Of a stretch of 64,000 nt of DNA, positions 50,944-60,968 are shown one piece after another (positions within the stretch are counted from its first letter, which is position 1; every line of letters starts with the position of its first letter). The DNA is from Edaphobacter aggregans (GTDB lineage Bacteria > Acidobacteriota > Terriglobia > Terriglobales > Acidobacteriaceae), in assembly GCA_022736715.1 (NCBI GenBank), contig DZDJ01000012.1:1-64000 (forward strand). The letters are read 5' to 3'. The translations under genes were made by a program, and so were the position numbers. Under the pieces are notes generated by a model. It was not told the DNA's origin and did no database searches. It was given only the letters and a program-made list of their open reading frames with translations.

Positions 50944-52128
50944 TCATCCTTGTCCCAGCGCCAGTTGTGCCGTTGCGCTCAGCTCTTCCGCGGCAAACTC
51001 AGCCGCCCGCAGCCTGGGCCATGCCGCCGCGGCAATCATGGCGGCATTGTCGGTCGAAAGCGAAAGCGATGGGAAGGCAATCGGCAGGTTGCGTTCCCTG
51101 GCCTCTTTGGTAAACCGCTCCCGCAGCTCGCTGTTGGCTGCCACGCCACCGGAAACCACCAGGCTGTGCGCGCCAAAGGCCTCCGCGGCAGCAAAGGCTT
51201 TGCGCCGCAGGTCATCTACCACCGCCCTTTGGAAAGAAGCAATCAGCCCCAGCGTTTCCGCATCGCACAGCGTCAGAGCATCGGCCGGTTTGGCATGGGG
51301 AATTGCCGCCAGCGCCTGCCGCCGCTTTTCAATGCCGTCGCGCATGGCGTGCGTTTCCACATAGCGCAGTACTGCCGTCTTGATCCCGCTGAACGAGAAG
51401 TGGAAGCGCCGTCCGCCCACCTCCTGCCCGCCTGTGCGATGGGCCTTCGGTTTGATCTGCGCAAAGCTGAACTTTACCGCGTATGGATCGCCGTGTTTTG
51501 CCAGCGCATCGATCCACGGGCCGCCCGGATACCCCAGCCCCAGCAGCTTGGCCACTTTGTCATACGCCTCGCCCGCAGCGTCGTCCACCGTGCGGCCAAC
51601 ATTGCGATACTGCCATCCCGTGCCGCCCGCTTCCACATGCAGCGGCTCCGCCAGGTAAAGATGCGTATGCCCGCCAGAGACCACCAGCGCCAGCAGCGGC
51701 AATGGCAGCGCCATCCGCGTCTGCTGGCGCATTTCCAGCAGCACAGCGTGGATGTGGCCTTCCAGATGATTGATGCCGATCAGCGGCTTGCCCAGCGCAA
51801 AGGCAAGCGACTTGGCGTAGGTAATGCCCACCAGCAGCGCTCCGGCCAGCCCTGGGCCTTCGGTAACGGCAATCGCTTCCAGTTCGCAGAAGTCGACCCC
51901 TGCCTCCTGCATGGCTGCTCGCGCCACTGGCACAATATTCCGCAGATGCTCGCGCGAGGCCAGCTCTGGCACCACACCGCCATACAGGGCATGGGTCGCA
52001 ATCTGCGAAGCCACCACATTCGAAAGCACTTGCTCGCCAGCGCGCACCACTGCCGCAGCTGTTTCGTCGCAGGAGCTTTCAATGCCAAGAATCAGTCCGC
52101 TTTGTGGATTTGGCAGCATATCGGCCAT
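50944..52128 (-). CDS. tsaD: tRNA threonylcarbamoyladenosine transferase subunit TsaD
   Basis: A 394-residue member of the Kae1/TsaD family, which installs the t6A37 modification on ANN-decoding tRNAs together with TsaB, TsaC and TsaE. Seen: [17 protein letters not shown], the metal-binding histidines in [50 protein letters not shown] and [15 protein letters not shown]. The protein is about 50 residues longer than E. coli TsaD, mostly in the loop around [14 protein letters not shown]. It follows 82 bases upstream of cysS on the same strand. Confidence 0.95.
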   Translation of the reverse strand: MADMLPNPQSGLILGIESSCDETAAAVVRAGEQVLSNVVASQIATHALYGGVVPELASREHLRNIVPVARAAMQEAGVDFCELEAIAVTEGPGLAGALLVGITYAKSLAFALGKPLIGINHLEGHIHAVLLEMRQQTRMALPLPLLALVVSGGHTHLYLAEPLHVEAGGTGWQYRNVGRTVDDAAGEAYDKVAKLLGLGYPGGPWIDALAKHGDPYAVKFSFAQIKPKAHRTGGQEVGGRRFHFSFSGIKTAVLRYVETHAMRDGIEKRRQALAAIPHAKPADALTLCDAETLGLIASFQRAVVDDLRRKAFAAAEAFGAHSLVVSGGVAANSELRERFTKEARERNLPIAFPSLSLSTDNAAMIAAAAWPRLRAAEFAAEELSATAQLALGQG

Positions 52129-52221
52129 CTCTTGGAACTGTGTATTCCGTTCTCTCTTTATAGTAGTTTACGGGCTGCCTTCACGGGAAAATCCTGCTCG
52201 TAGCCCATTGGTGATCCACAG

Positions 52222-53589
52222 ATGGCATCTTCTTCCAACCCGAAGTTCGCCGCCGCCGCGCAAATCGTGGCTCGCCTGCGCGCACAAGGACACCTGGCGT
52301 ACTTTGCCGGCGGTTGCGTGCGAGATCTGCTGTTGCAGCGCGAACCCAGGGACTATGACGTGGCCACCAGCGCCACGCCAGACGCGGTCATTTCACTATT
52401 TTCCAGGACCTTCGCCGTCGGCGCGCATTTTGGCGTGGTTCTGGTGGTAAGCGGGGCAGCAATCGGCGAGGAGATCGCCACCGAAGTCGCCACCTTCCGC
52501 AACGATGGCATATACAGCGACGGCCGTCATCCCGATGCCGTGCGCTTTTCCACCGATCCGCGCGAAGATGTTCTGCGCCGCGACTTCACCATCAACGGCA
52601 TGTTGCTCGATCCTGCGCTGCTGCTGCCCTCTGCCGATGTGACGCCTGCCGTGCTGGATTTCGTGGGTGGCCAGGCAGACCTGGCTGCTGGCATCGTTCG
52701 CGCCATTGGTGATCCGGAACGGCGCTTTCAGGAGGACAAGCTGCGCATGCTGCGGGCCGTCCGCTTTGCCGCGCGCTTTGGCTACGTCATCGAGCCGCAG
52801 ACCTTCGCCGCTATTCGCGTCCTGGCGGCGGAAATTGTTCAGGTCAGCCGGGAGCGCATCCGCGACGAACTGACCCGCATGCTCACCGAGGGCGCGGCGC
52901 GCAACGCATTCGAGCTGCTGGACAGCACCGGCCTGCTGCAACAGGTATTGCCAGAGGCCGTGCGCATGAAGGGCGTCGAGCAGCCACCACAGTTCCATCC
53001 GGAAGGCGATGTGTGGACACACACGCTGCTGCTGCTGGAAAAGCTGCCGCCCAGCTGCCCGCCCACGCTGGCCTGGGGAGCGCTGCTGCACGACATTGGC
53101 AAGCCGGCCACTTTTCGCCGTTCGCCGGAGCGCATTCGCTTCGATGGTCATGTCGAGGTGGGCGTGCGCATGGCCGAAGAGATATGCCGCCGCCTGCGCT
53201 TTTCCAACGATGAAACGGCCCAGATTCTGGCGCTGGTGCAGAACCACATGCGCTTTGGCGATGTGATGCACATGAAGCAGTCCACGCTGAAGCGCTTCCT
53301 GCGCCTGCCGCAGTTTGCCGAACACCTGGCGCTGCATCGCATGGACTGCCTTTCCGCCCACGGCGACCTGACACTCTACGACTTTGCTAAAACGCAGTAT
53401 GAGACCCTGCCGCAGGAGGCCGTGCAGCCCGTGTTGCTGGTGACCGGACGCGACCTGATCGCGGCTGGCTATAAGCCCGGCCCATATTTCAAGGAAATTC
53501 TGGCCTTTGCCGAAGATGCCCAGCTCGAAGGCCGCATCCACACCGCACAACAGGGGATGCAACTGGTGCGCGAGCACTTTCCGCTGTAG
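52222..53589 (+). CDS. cca: tRNA nucleotidyltransferase/poly(A) polymerase family, with HD domain
   Basis: A 455-residue class II nucleotidyltransferase. The head domain has AYFAGGCVRDLLLQREPRDYDVATSA, FGVVLVV and RRDFTINGMLLDP. The neck includes FQEDKLRMLRAVRFAARFGY. An HD phosphohydrolase-like domain follows with WGALLHDIGKPATF and FDGHVEVGVRMAEEIC. This architecture is found in bacterial CCA-adding enzymes and in some poly(A) polymerases; all four tRNAs in this window already encode CCA, so a repair role is likely. It is divergent from tsaD. Confidence 0.88.
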   Translation: MASSSNPKFAAAAQIVARLRAQGHLAYFAGGCVRDLLLQREPRDYDVATSATPDAVISLFSRTFAVGAHFGVVLVVSGAAIGEEIATEVATFRNDGIYSDGRHPDAVRFSTDPREDVLRRDFTINGMLLDPALLLPSADVTPAVLDFVGGQADLAAGIVRAIGDPERRFQEDKLRMLRAVRFAARFGYVIEPQTFAAIRVLAAEIVQVSRERIRDELTRMLTEGAARNAFELLDSTGLLQQVLPEAVRMKGVEQPPQFHPEGDVWTHTLLLLEKLPPSCPPTLAWGALLHDIGKPATFRRSPERIRFDGHVEVGVRMAEEICRRLRFSNDETAQILALVQNHMRFGDVMHMKQSTLKRFLRLPQFAEHLALHRMDCLSAHGDLTLYDFAKTQYETLPQEAVQPVLLVTGRDLIAAGYKPGPYFKEILAFAEDAQLEGRIHTAQQGMQLVREHFPL

Positions 53590-53621
53590 AAAAGCACCCG
53601 CGCAACGTGTGCAGAGGGTCT

Positions 53622-54722
53622 TTATTCCAGCCCCTTGCCGTCCTTCGCTGGCCGCCCGCCAGGATTCCACTGCGGCCTCCAGTTCGTGTTGGCCAGCCAG
53701 CGCACCGGTGCCACCATCGACGCAATGGCGTGGGTCATGTGCGTGAAGTCAATGTGGGCAATGTCATCCTCCGGCTGGTGATACTGCGGCTGCAGGCCAA
53801 AGCTGGAAACCGTGTGCGCAATGACGCCTTCCTTGGCCAGCGCATAGTTGTCTGAGCGTTGAAAGAAGTGCTGCTGCGGGTGCGGATCGGCCACCAGATG
53901 TGCACCATGCTTCACCAGTTCCGCGCCCAGCGTCGAGCGATCGAACCCCGTGAGCCACAGCGTGCCTTCGGGAACCTTCGGATCGGCCCAGCCAATCATT
54001 TCAAACTCCAGATTGGCGACGATATTCTGCAACGGCACCGGCGGATGCGCCAGAAACGCGGCATTGCCCAGCCCGCCCAGTTCCTCGGCATCGAAGAGCG
54101 CAAAAACAATCGTGCGTCTGGGCGGTTTGCCATGGGCAAGCATCCGCGCCAGCTCCAGCACGGCGATGGTGCCGGAGGCATCGTCATCCGCGCCGTTGTA
54201 AATGCTGTCCCCATTCACCGGCGTACCAATGCCCAGGTGGTCCTGGTGCGCGGTAATCAGAATCACCTGATCTTTCAGCCTGGGGTCCGTTCCGCGCAGA
54301 ATGCCAATCGTGTTCCAGGTCTCCGTGCGTGGCACTTTCTGGAAGCGCTGCCAGTAGCGCTCCATTCTGGGAGACAAGGGCAACGGATAGGCAAGAGGCG
54401 TTCTCTGAATGTAGCCGCCGCCATCGCCCTGCGAGCCGCCCGCCGGTTCCAGTCCATCTGCCTCAAAGCGCGAGGCGGTATAGAGCGCGGCCAGATGTTC
54501 ATCCCGCGTGGCGCTGCCGCGTCCCCGCAGCACATCCGAGGCCAGAAAGTTCATGTCGGCCCGGATGTTACGCTCGATGATTGACAAAGAGACGGAAGTC
54601 GCAGCGGAATGGGGGCCACTCGCGTCTAACAGTGGCTGGGCAGCTTGCGCGGTATGTACTGTTGGCAGCAGAATGCCAAGTGCCAGTGTGGCAGTGCAGA
54701 GCGCAGTGACGAAATTTTTCAT
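53622..54722 (-). CDS. Secreted M28-family zinc aminopeptidase
   Basis: A 366-residue exported peptidase. The start MKNFVTALCTATLALGILL gives a signal peptide ending near AQA. The M28 ligands are in ILITAHQDHLGIG (His), YNGADDDASGTIAVLELA (bridging Asp), FALFDAEELGGLGNAAF (Glu pair), LEFEMIGWADP (normally Asp at this position; here Glu-Met) and the distal His in PQYHQPEDDIAH. It would trim peptides in the periplasm or outside. No strong ribosome-binding site is seen; a longer start upstream is open but has no coding look. Confidence 0.88.
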   Translation of the reverse strand: MKNFVTALCTATLALGILLPTVHTAQAAQPLLDASGPHSAATSVSLSIIERNIRADMNFLASDVLRGRGSATRDEHLAALYTASRFEADGLEPAGGSQGDGGGYIQRTPLAYPLPLSPRMERYWQRFQKVPRTETWNTIGILRGTDPRLKDQVILITAHQDHLGIGTPVNGDSIYNGADDDASGTIAVLELARMLAHGKPPRRTIVFALFDAEELGGLGNAAFLAHPPVPLQNIVANLEFEMIGWADPKVPEGTLWLTGFDRSTLGAELVKHGAHLVADPHPQQHFFQRSDNYALAKEGVIAHTVSSFGLQPQYHQPEDDIAHIDFTHMTHAIASMVAPVRWLANTNWRPQWNPGGRPAKDGKGLE

Positions 54723-54795
54723 TATGGCGCAGTATAGAAGAGGAGCATGCGTAAGTGGGAGCCCCGGAAATATTCGCAGGTAAGGGCGTAGACCG

Positions 54796-55938
54796 ATGAA
54801 ATCTGTGCGGATACTGATGACCATGGCAGCGGTACTGGCTTTGACCGGCTGCCGGGAGTTTTTTGTGCCGGTCAACGGTGGCGGTGGCAGCACCACAGGT
54901 GACTATGTGTATGTGGCCAATCAGACCACCGCAACTCTGGCTGGATACTCCATCTCCACCAGCGGCAAGCTGTCTTCCGTCACCAACTCGCCCTATTCGT
55001 TGGGCTACATTCCCACCGCGCTGGCCGTCACGCCTGGCAACGCCTACCTCTATGTGGGCAGCCTGTTTGGCCTGTATGTTTACAGCATCAACAGCGATGG
55101 TTCCCTGACGGCAGCCGTTGGCGGAGCATCGCAGGCCAGCGTGCTGGCGCAGTCCATGGCCATTTCCCCCGATGGCAACTGGCTGTTCGTGCTCAATGCA
55201 TTCACGGTAATTGCCGGCGCCGCCGCGACGGGCACCATCTCTGAATTTGCGATCAACAGCACCACCGGAGCACTGACGCCGGAGGCCGGCACCTCCTTCA
55301 TCGTGTCCAGTACCAGCCCATCTGCACAGGACATCGTCGTTTCTCCGAATGGGAATTTTGTGATTGCCGCGCTGGGAACCGGCGGGGACGTAGTGTTTCC
55401 GTTCAATACGTCCACCGGGGCCTTCGGAAATACGTATCAAAACCTGTCGCCGCCTTCCAGCACCAGTGATAATGCACTGGCCGTTGGGCCCAATTCCGAT
55501 TACCTCTACATTGCGCGCAGCGGTGTTTCCGGCAGCAGCGGACTGGCCGTGTACAGCATCACCGCGTCCAACGGCGCACTCACGCAGGTGAGCGGCTCAC
55601 CCTACACCACCGGCAACGGCCCCTATTCCGTGGCCTTCGCTAACACTGGCAATTATCTCTACGTGGGCAACCGGACCGACAATACCATCAGCGGGTTTTC
55701 TGTCGCCAGTGGCAAACTGACGGCGCTTTCCGGCTCGCCCTACACCACCGGGGCACAGCCCATCGGCATTGTGAAAGACAGAACCGGCGCTTACATGCTG
55801 GTGGCCTGTGCCGGCGGTTCGCCGGACCTGCAGCTTTTCGGCTTTGACTCTTCCGTTGTCGGCAAGCTGACCAGTATCAGTTCCACGGCAACTGGAACAG
55901 ATCCCACCAACCCGATCGCCATCGCGGCGACACATTAG
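54796..55938 (+). CDS. Beta-propeller lipoprotein (YVTN/lactonase type)
   Basis: A 380-residue lipoprotein. The signal peptide MKSVRILMTMAAVLALTGC has a clear lipobox (LTGC). A Gly/Ser linker follows and then seven blade-like repeats with recurring Y-V-Y-V-A-N-x-x-x/T-I-S-x-F/Y-S-I/V-x-x-x-x-G-x-L patterns, e.g. DYVYVANQTTATLAGYSIS and NYLYVGNRTDNTISGFSV. The fold resembles 6-phosphogluconolactonase-type propellers but catalytic activity cannot be inferred. It is divergent from the M28 peptidase. Confidence 0.88.
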   Translation: MKSVRILMTMAAVLALTGCREFFVPVNGGGGSTTGDYVYVANQTTATLAGYSISTSGKLSSVTNSPYSLGYIPTALAVTPGNAYLYVGSLFGLYVYSINSDGSLTAAVGGASQASVLAQSMAISPDGNWLFVLNAFTVIAGAAATGTISEFAINSTTGALTPEAGTSFIVSSTSPSAQDIVVSPNGNFVIAALGTGGDVVFPFNTSTGAFGNTYQNLSPPSSTSDNALAVGPNSDYLYIARSGVSGSSGLAVYSITASNGALTQVSGSPYTTGNGPYSVAFANTGNYLYVGNRTDNTISGFSVASGKLTALSGSPYTTGAQPIGIVKDRTGAYMLVACAGGSPDLQLFGFDSSVVGKLTSISSTATGTDPTNPIAIAATH

Positions 55939-56091
55939 TTGTGCGGATCTTTTGCCAGGGCGCAACTTCGGGCCTCAGTAGTGGAGTTTGGCGTTGTGAT
56001 GTTGAAATCACGCATCGGAATAAAAACCGGCAACAGCAAAACGGCCTTGTGCGCGATCCAACTCTGCAATGGTGATATGCTCAGGGTGCCG

Positions 56092-57294
56092 ATGATTGTT
56101 GTCCGCCGTGCACAATCTCACTCCCATCGCCCGCCATTGCTCAATGGTTCACCACTCCCTGCGCGCTTTGCCCGTTCCGGTTTGTCCCTGGTTCTGCTGT
56201 TGCTCTCCCTCGGTTCTTTGGCTGGCTGTAAGTGGATACGCCCTGGTCCTCCGCAGGAATACGTATACGTGGTTGCACGAAAATCCAGCCTGCGCGATCG
56301 TGTGGCTCCGGTTGCGGTGAAGACGGCAACCATCGTGAATGGCGATAAATTGCTGGTGCTGGAGCGGGACGGCCGCTTCCTGCGCGTCAAAACAGACAAA
56401 GGCGAAACTGGCTGGACGGCGGATATTTTTGTGGCCACGCAGCAGGTGGCCGGTGCTTTTGCGCAGCTAAAGAATGAGCATGCCAGCGATCCAACGGTAG
56501 GTACGGCCATCCTGCGCAACGAGCTGTACATGCACTCTCTGCCTGGCCGCGACACGGACCGTTTTTACCTGCTGCCGGAGAATGCGAAGGTGCATCTGCT
56601 GGTGCGCGCTTCCGTGCCGCGGGTCACTTCCGCGGGCCAGCCTGTGTATCAAGCCCCCGTACAGCATGTGAAAGGCGCCACATTGCCGTCCGGCCCCCCG
56701 CCGGTGCGCATGGAAGACTGGTGGCTTGTGCGGGATGCGCAGGGCCGCACAGGATGGATGTTGGCGCAGCAACTGGACGTGGATGTGCCTGCCGCGCTGG
56801 TGCGCTACACGGAAAACAAGCGCATCGTGGCTGCTTATGTGTTGACGACTGTCTACGACCCGGAAGCAGATGCCGCCGACAAGAATATTCCGGAGTATGT
56901 GGCGCTGCTGCGCAGTCCCAAAGAAGGCCTGCCATACGACTTTGACCTGATGCGCGTCTTCACCTGGAACGTGAAGCGCCATCGCTACGAAACGGCCTAT
57001 CGCGACAGCAATATCGAAGGCTATCTGCCGGTCGTCATCGGTGAGGTGACCACGCCAAAAGGCAACCGCCTGCCGACTTTCAGCTACAAAGTGGCAGCGG
57101 AGGGCAGCACGCTCGTCACCGATCCGAAGACCGGCATCAGCCATGCCAGCCAGTTGATTGAGAAGAACTATCAGATGGATGGTGTCATCGTGAAACGCAT
57201 TCTGCCGCCAGGGCAGACAGTGGCTCCGAAAGAAGCACATCCGGAGCCTGTCAAAGAAAAGAGCCGCCGCGGGAAGGCCAGCCGGCGCAGATAA
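56092..57294 (+). CDS. SH3-domain lipoprotein of unknown function
   Basis: A 400-residue putative lipoprotein. After a short basic leader comes the hydrophobic segment SGLSLVLLLLSLGSLAGC with a lipobox. One bacterial SH3 domain follows (ATIVNGDKLLVLERDGRFLR; KGETGWTADIF), and a second SH3-like segment around WWLVRDAQGRTGWMLAQQL. The C-terminal domain is not recognised and ends in a Lys/Arg-rich tail. The start is uncertain: MIVVRRAQ at 56092 or MLRVPMIVV at 56077. Perhaps binds cell-wall components. Confidence 0.75.
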   Translation: MIVVRRAQSHSHRPPLLNGSPLPARFARSGLSLVLLLLSLGSLAGCKWIRPGPPQEYVYVVARKSSLRDRVAPVAVKTATIVNGDKLLVLERDGRFLRVKTDKGETGWTADIFVATQQVAGAFAQLKNEHASDPTVGTAILRNELYMHSLPGRDTDRFYLLPENAKVHLLVRASVPRVTSAGQPVYQAPVQHVKGATLPSGPPPVRMEDWWLVRDAQGRTGWMLAQQLDVDVPAALVRYTENKRIVAAYVLTTVYDPEADAADKNIPEYVALLRSPKEGLPYDFDLMRVFTWNVKRHRYETAYRDSNIEGYLPVVIGEVTTPKGNRLPTFSYKVAAEGSTLVTDPKTGISHASQLIEKNYQMDGVIVKRILPPGQTVAPKEAHPEPVKEKSRRGKASRRR

Positions 57295-57308
57295 TACGCT
57301 CGCCCGGC

Positions 57309-58508
57309 CTATTGATGGAAGCGCAGGACCGCATCCACAACACGTTCCTGCTCGTCGGCGCGCAGCTCCGGATACATCGGCAGCGCAAGCACTTCCTGCG
57401 CCGCGCGCTCACTTTCCGGAAAATCGCCCGTCTTGTAGCCAAGTGCGGCAAGGCTGGTCTGCTGGTGCAGCGAAAGCGGATAGTAAATCTCTGATCCGAT
57501 CTTCTGTTCTGCAAGCCATGCCTTCAGTTCGTCCCGCCGTGCAACACGAACCACATACTGGTGGAAGACGTGGCTGGCTTTGGGATGCGTCAACGGCAGC
57601 ACCACGCCCTCAGCAATGCTTTCTGCCGCCAGCCCTGCCATGCGGAAGAGCTGGTTGTAGTGGGCCGCGCGCTGCTGGCGCTGCTCGTTCCACTGCTGGA
57701 CATAGCGCAGTTTTACCTGCAACACCGCGGCCTGGATTGTGTCCAGGCGGCTGTTCCAGCCAACTTCATCGTGGTAGTAGCGGCGGCGCATGCCATGCGC
57801 GCGCAACATGCTGGCCCGCTCGGCAAGCGCGGCATTGTTCGTTGTCACCAGGCCTGCATCGCCATACGCGCTCAGGTTTTTGGTGGGATAAAAACTGAAG
57901 GCTGCCGCATCGCCCAGCGCTCCGGCGGCGGCTCCGTTCCATCGTGCACCAAAGGCCTGCGCGGCGTCCTCAATCAGCAGAACGCCAAACCTGTTTTTAA
58001 TGGCAGCAAAAGCGTCCCAGTCCGCGCATTGCCCATACAGATGCACCGGCATGATGGCTTTCACCTTCCTGCCTGCGGGGGACTGCAATACTTTTTCCAC
58101 CGCCGCCGGATCCAGATTGTAGCTGACGGTGTCGATATCGGCCAGCAAAGGCTGCGCGCCACAGCGGAGAATGGAGCTGACGCTGGCAAAAAAGCTAAAG
58201 GGGGTCGTAATGACCGCATCGCCCGGCCCGATCTCAGCCGCAGCCATCGCCAGCCACAACGCATCCGTGCCGGAGGCGCATCCTATTGCATGAGATGTAT
58301 TGCAATATTGCGCTGCCGCAGCCTCAAAGCTGGAGACTTCTTCTCCCAGAATATATTTCTGGCTGTCGCAGACGTGCTCGATGGCGGCAAGTACTTCTTC
58401 CCGGATCAAAGCATATTGCCGGGAAAAATCCAGCATCGGGACGGCCGCGGGCTGCGCTGTGGGGCCTGCCGGCGGCGTCAGGGAAGGAGCCAGAACAGTT
58501 TTCGACAC
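57309..58508 (-). CDS. DegT/DnrJ/EryC1-family sugar aminotransferase
   Basis: A 399-residue PLP enzyme that transaminates keto sugars bound to a nucleotide. After a Pro-rich leader of about 24 residues it reads PMLDFSRQYALIREEV, then the cofactor segment GCASGTDALWLAMAAAEIG, the Asp in VLLIEDAAQAFGARW and the Schiff-base lysine in FSFYPTKNLSAYGDAGLV. EVGWNSRLDTIQAAVL and KIGSEIYYPLSLHQQ complete the family pattern. No other amino-sugar gene is adjacent, so the product is unknown. Confidence 0.9.
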   Translation of the reverse strand: MSKTVLAPSLTPPAGPTAQPAAVPMLDFSRQYALIREEVLAAIEHVCDSQKYILGEEVSSFEAAAAQYCNTSHAIGCASGTDALWLAMAAAEIGPGDAVITTPFSFFASVSSILRCGAQPLLADIDTVSYNLDPAAVEKVLQSPAGRKVKAIMPVHLYGQCADWDAFAAIKNRFGVLLIEDAAQAFGARWNGAAAGALGDAAAFSFYPTKNLSAYGDAGLVTTNNAALAERASMLRAHGMRRRYYHDEVGWNSRLDTIQAAVLQVKLRYVQQWNEQRQQRAAHYNQLFRMAGLAAESIAEGVVLPLTHPKASHVFHQYVVRVARRDELKAWLAEQKIGSEIYYPLSLHQQTSLAALGYKTGDFPESERAAQEVLALPMYPELRADEQERVVDAVLRFHQ

Positions 58509-58834
58509 ATACCCATCCTACACTGCACTGTGACCTGTTTTGCACATTCTGTGCCACTTAGGCACTCGGAGTAACAAGGCAGGTAAGTTACAATCACCTG
58601 TCTTTCTTATGGATGAGCTACAATCTTCTATTCCGTAGTTAGGAAGGCCATAGGTAGAAGACTTCGTATATATGCGGGAAACAGTTGAAAAAATTCCGCC
58701 ACACTCGTATTGTGAACTCGCTCCGCAATGTACGGGGCTCGGCTTCAGTTTTTTTGGCCACAAGCGCTTACTTTGTGGGCATCGTTGTTGTATCTATAAG
58801 CATCAAACTAGCATCAAGTACAGGAGATCGGCCC
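58509..58834. other. Intergenic region upstream of hfq
   Basis: 326 bases between the divergent aminotransferase and hfq. Two TACAAT hexamers (near 58588 and 58620) could be -10 boxes for hfq but neither has a strong -35. A small perfect hairpin GTGCC-ACTTA-GGCAC is present near 58551. No gene seen. Confidence 0.3.
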
Positions 58835-59164
58835 ATGGACAACAAGCCGGCGCAGAACATTCAGGACACGTTCCTGAATACGGTTCGTAAAGATAAAAGC
58901 CCCATTACCATTTATCTGGTCAGCGGCGTGAAGCTGACCGGAAAAATTCGTTCCTTTGATAAGTACTCTGTGTTGCTGGAGAACAACAATCAGGAACAGT
59001 TGATCTTCAAGCATGCCATTTCCACAGTAGTAAGCGGCCGGGCGGGGGCGCATATCGAGTTGCGCTCTACAGAGCCCCGTGCCCATGCGGTGTCGCATGC
59101 AGCCCCTGCTGCTGTGGGTACAGCAGCAACAGCCAATGACGCTACCGGCACCTCCGGGTCGTAG
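58835..59164 (+). CDS. hfq: RNA chaperone Hfq
   Basis: A 109-residue Hfq. The Sm fold is clear: [41 protein letters not shown], and the Sm2 motif [11 protein letters not shown] (K-H-A-I instead of Y-K-H-A). Hfq hexamers pair small RNAs with mRNAs. The C-terminal 35 residues are a disordered Ala/Thr/Ser-rich tail. CAGGAGATCGG precedes the start. hflX begins only six bases downstream, the pairing known from proteobacteria. Confidence 0.95.
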   Translation: MDNKPAQNIQDTFLNTVRKDKSPITIYLVSGVKLTGKIRSFDKYSVLLENNNQEQLIFKHAISTVVSGRAGAHIELRSTEPRAHAVSHAAPAAVGTAATANDATGTSGS

Positions 59165-59170
59165 TGGCCA

Positions 59171-60640
59171 TTGCGGAACAATAGGGCAGTAAACACCGAT
59201 GCTTCACCTCCTGTTGAAGCTCAGCAGGGGCCGTCGGCGCGTCTGCGGCAGGAACCGCTCACTGGTTCTGTGGCGGAACGCGCCGTCCTTGTTTCCGTCG
59301 AATTCACAGGGCGCACCGGCAAATCACATCTGACTCCCGCGGCACGTATGGCGCGAGATGCGGTGGGGCTCTTGCGCGCCAGTGCTGAAGAGGTGCAGGG
59401 CACGGCAGACGAAGCACCTGTCCGTGCTGCTGGTTCTCCGGACCTGGATTTTGAGGCCGCGCTGGAAGAGTTTCGCGAACTGGCAATCAGCGCCGGGGCC
59501 GAGCTGGCTGCTGTGCTGGTGCAGCGCCGCTCACGGCTGGATCCTGCTACCCTGGTGGGCCAGGGCAAGGTGGAAGAGATCGCTGGTGTTGCTGCTTCCA
59601 CGCATGCCGATGTTGTCCTTTTTGATCATGACCTGACCCCATCTCAGCTCCGTAACCTGGAGCGCGCTCTGCCTTGCCGGGTCATTGACCGGACGCAGCT
59701 CATCCTGGATATTTTTGCCCGCCATGCCCGCACTCGCGAGGGCCAGTTGCAGGTGGAGCTGGCGCAGCTGGAGTACATGCTGCCGCGGCTGGCTGGCCGG
59801 GGCAAAGCCATGTCGCAGTTGGGCGGCGGCATCGGCACCCGCGGCCCCGGCGAAACCCAGTTGGAAACGGACCGCCGCAAGATCAACCGCCGCATCACCC
59901 ATGTCAAAGAGCAACTGGAGTCTGTCCGGCGCGTCCGCCGGCAGCAACGCCAGCGGCGCGAGGCGGTTCCCGTGCCCACCGTGGCGCTGGTGGGCTATAC
60001 CAATGCCGGCAAAAGCACGCTGTTCAATGCACTGACGCAGGCTGGAGTGCTGGAGTCTGCCCGCATGTTTGCCACGCTCGACCCCAAACTGCGCTCAATT
60101 GCTCTACCATCCCGCCGACGGGTACTGCTCTCGGATACGGTTGGTTTCATCCGCAATCTGCCACACACGCTGGTTACATCCTTCCGGGCAACGCTCGAAG
60201 AGGTGGAAAAGGCCGAGGTGCTGCTGCATGTCCGGGACGCTGCCAGCCCCCTGCTGGAGCAGCAAAAGGCAGAAGTCGAGAAGGTACTGAGCGAACTGGA
60301 CGCCCTGCAAAAGCCGGTCATCGAAGTCCTCAACAAGATTGACCTGTTGCCTGCTGAGGAACAGGCGGAACTGCGGCAACGCGCTGGCGTGGTGGCGATT
60401 TCTGCCCGCACAGGAGTTGGTCTGGACCGCCTTCTGCTACAGGTCGACCAGGCCCTGCAGGCAGATCCATTGATAACAATGGATCTGCGAGTGCCGCAAT
60501 CGCAGGGTGCCGTATTGGCGGCCCTGGAAGCAGGAGCCACAATCGAACAGAAGCAGTTTCAGGGGAACCTTGCGGTCCTGCGGGTCCGGGGGCCGGAATC
60601 TTTGCTGGGACGATACAGGCACCTGTGGAGCAGGGCATGA
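59171..60640 (+). CDS. hflX: GTPase HflX
   Basis: A 489-residue ribosome-associated GTPase that splits stalled or heat-damaged 70S ribosomes. The N-terminal HflX domain has [29 protein letters not shown] and [18 protein letters not shown]. The G domain has [18 protein letters not shown] (G1), [17 protein letters not shown] (G3) and [10 protein letters not shown] (NKxD). An N-terminal leader of about 35 residues is non-conserved. The only start in frame near hfq is TTG; translation is probably coupled to hfq. Confidence 0.93.
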   Translation: MRNNRAVNTDASPPVEAQQGPSARLRQEPLTGSVAERAVLVSVEFTGRTGKSHLTPAARMARDAVGLLRASAEEVQGTADEAPVRAAGSPDLDFEAALEEFRELAISAGAELAAVLVQRRSRLDPATLVGQGKVEEIAGVAASTHADVVLFDHDLTPSQLRNLERALPCRVIDRTQLILDIFARHARTREGQLQVELAQLEYMLPRLAGRGKAMSQLGGGIGTRGPGETQLETDRRKINRRITHVKEQLESVRRVRRQQRQRREAVPVPTVALVGYTNAGKSTLFNALTQAGVLESARMFATLDPKLRSIALPSRRRVLLSDTVGFIRNLPHTLVTSFRATLEEVEKAEVLLHVRDAASPLLEQQKAEVEKVLSELDALQKPVIEVLNKIDLLPAEEQAELRQRAGVVAISARTGVGLDRLLLQVDQALQADPLITMDLRVPQSQGAVLAALEAGATIEQKQFQGNLAVLRVRGPESLLGRYRHLWSRA

Positions 60641-60770
60641 CGGCGGTGCAAGTGCCAGACACAGGTACGGGCCGAAAAGAAGGGAGCGGTGGAGAGTCCC
60701 AGCTTTACGGCCCGCATGACCCTGAACCGGGTCAAGGTGATGGTTCAAGTGTAGGCCGATCCTGCCCAAA
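60641..60770 (+). ncRNA. Possible structured RNA between hflX and the ATP synthase operon
   Basis: This 130-base stretch can form several helices: GGGCCG with CGGCCC around 60668-60713, GACCC/GGGTC at 60718-60732 and the competing TGAACC/GGTTCA at 60723-60746. ACCTGTG at the hflX end also pairs with CACAGGT at 60658-60666. The alternative pairings look like a switch or pseudoknot, but I cannot match it to a known class, and a 4.5S-type core is absent. Confidence 0.25.
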
Positions 60771-60855
60771 GTCAAGCCGAATTTCGTGCAATCTGGTATA
60801 GACTGGTTAAGGTTCCAAAATACTTATTTTCCAACAAAAGTGGCGTTTTTCTGGT

Positions 60856-60885
60856 TTGACACTGACAATTGCGCCCTGCTACAAA
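60856..60885 (+). promoter_or_regulatory. Promoter of the ATP synthase cluster
   Basis: A consensus TTGACA (60856-60861), an 18-base spacer and TACAAA (60880-60885). The expected start near 60892 leaves a leader of about 77 bases that contains the inverted repeat AACCTTG/CAAGGTT. Confidence 0.7.
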
Positions 60886-60968
60886 AAAGAGTACCTAATC
60901 GAAATCTGAGAGAGCCTCTGAACCTTGGAACATTTCAAGGTTTCCAGCGCCGATAATACCGGTAAAAC

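Noticed and set aside
60641-60770. 4.5S (SRP) RNA between hflX and the atp genes
   Set aside because: The conserved GGAAGGAAGCAGCC-type core loop is absent, so that identity was dropped.
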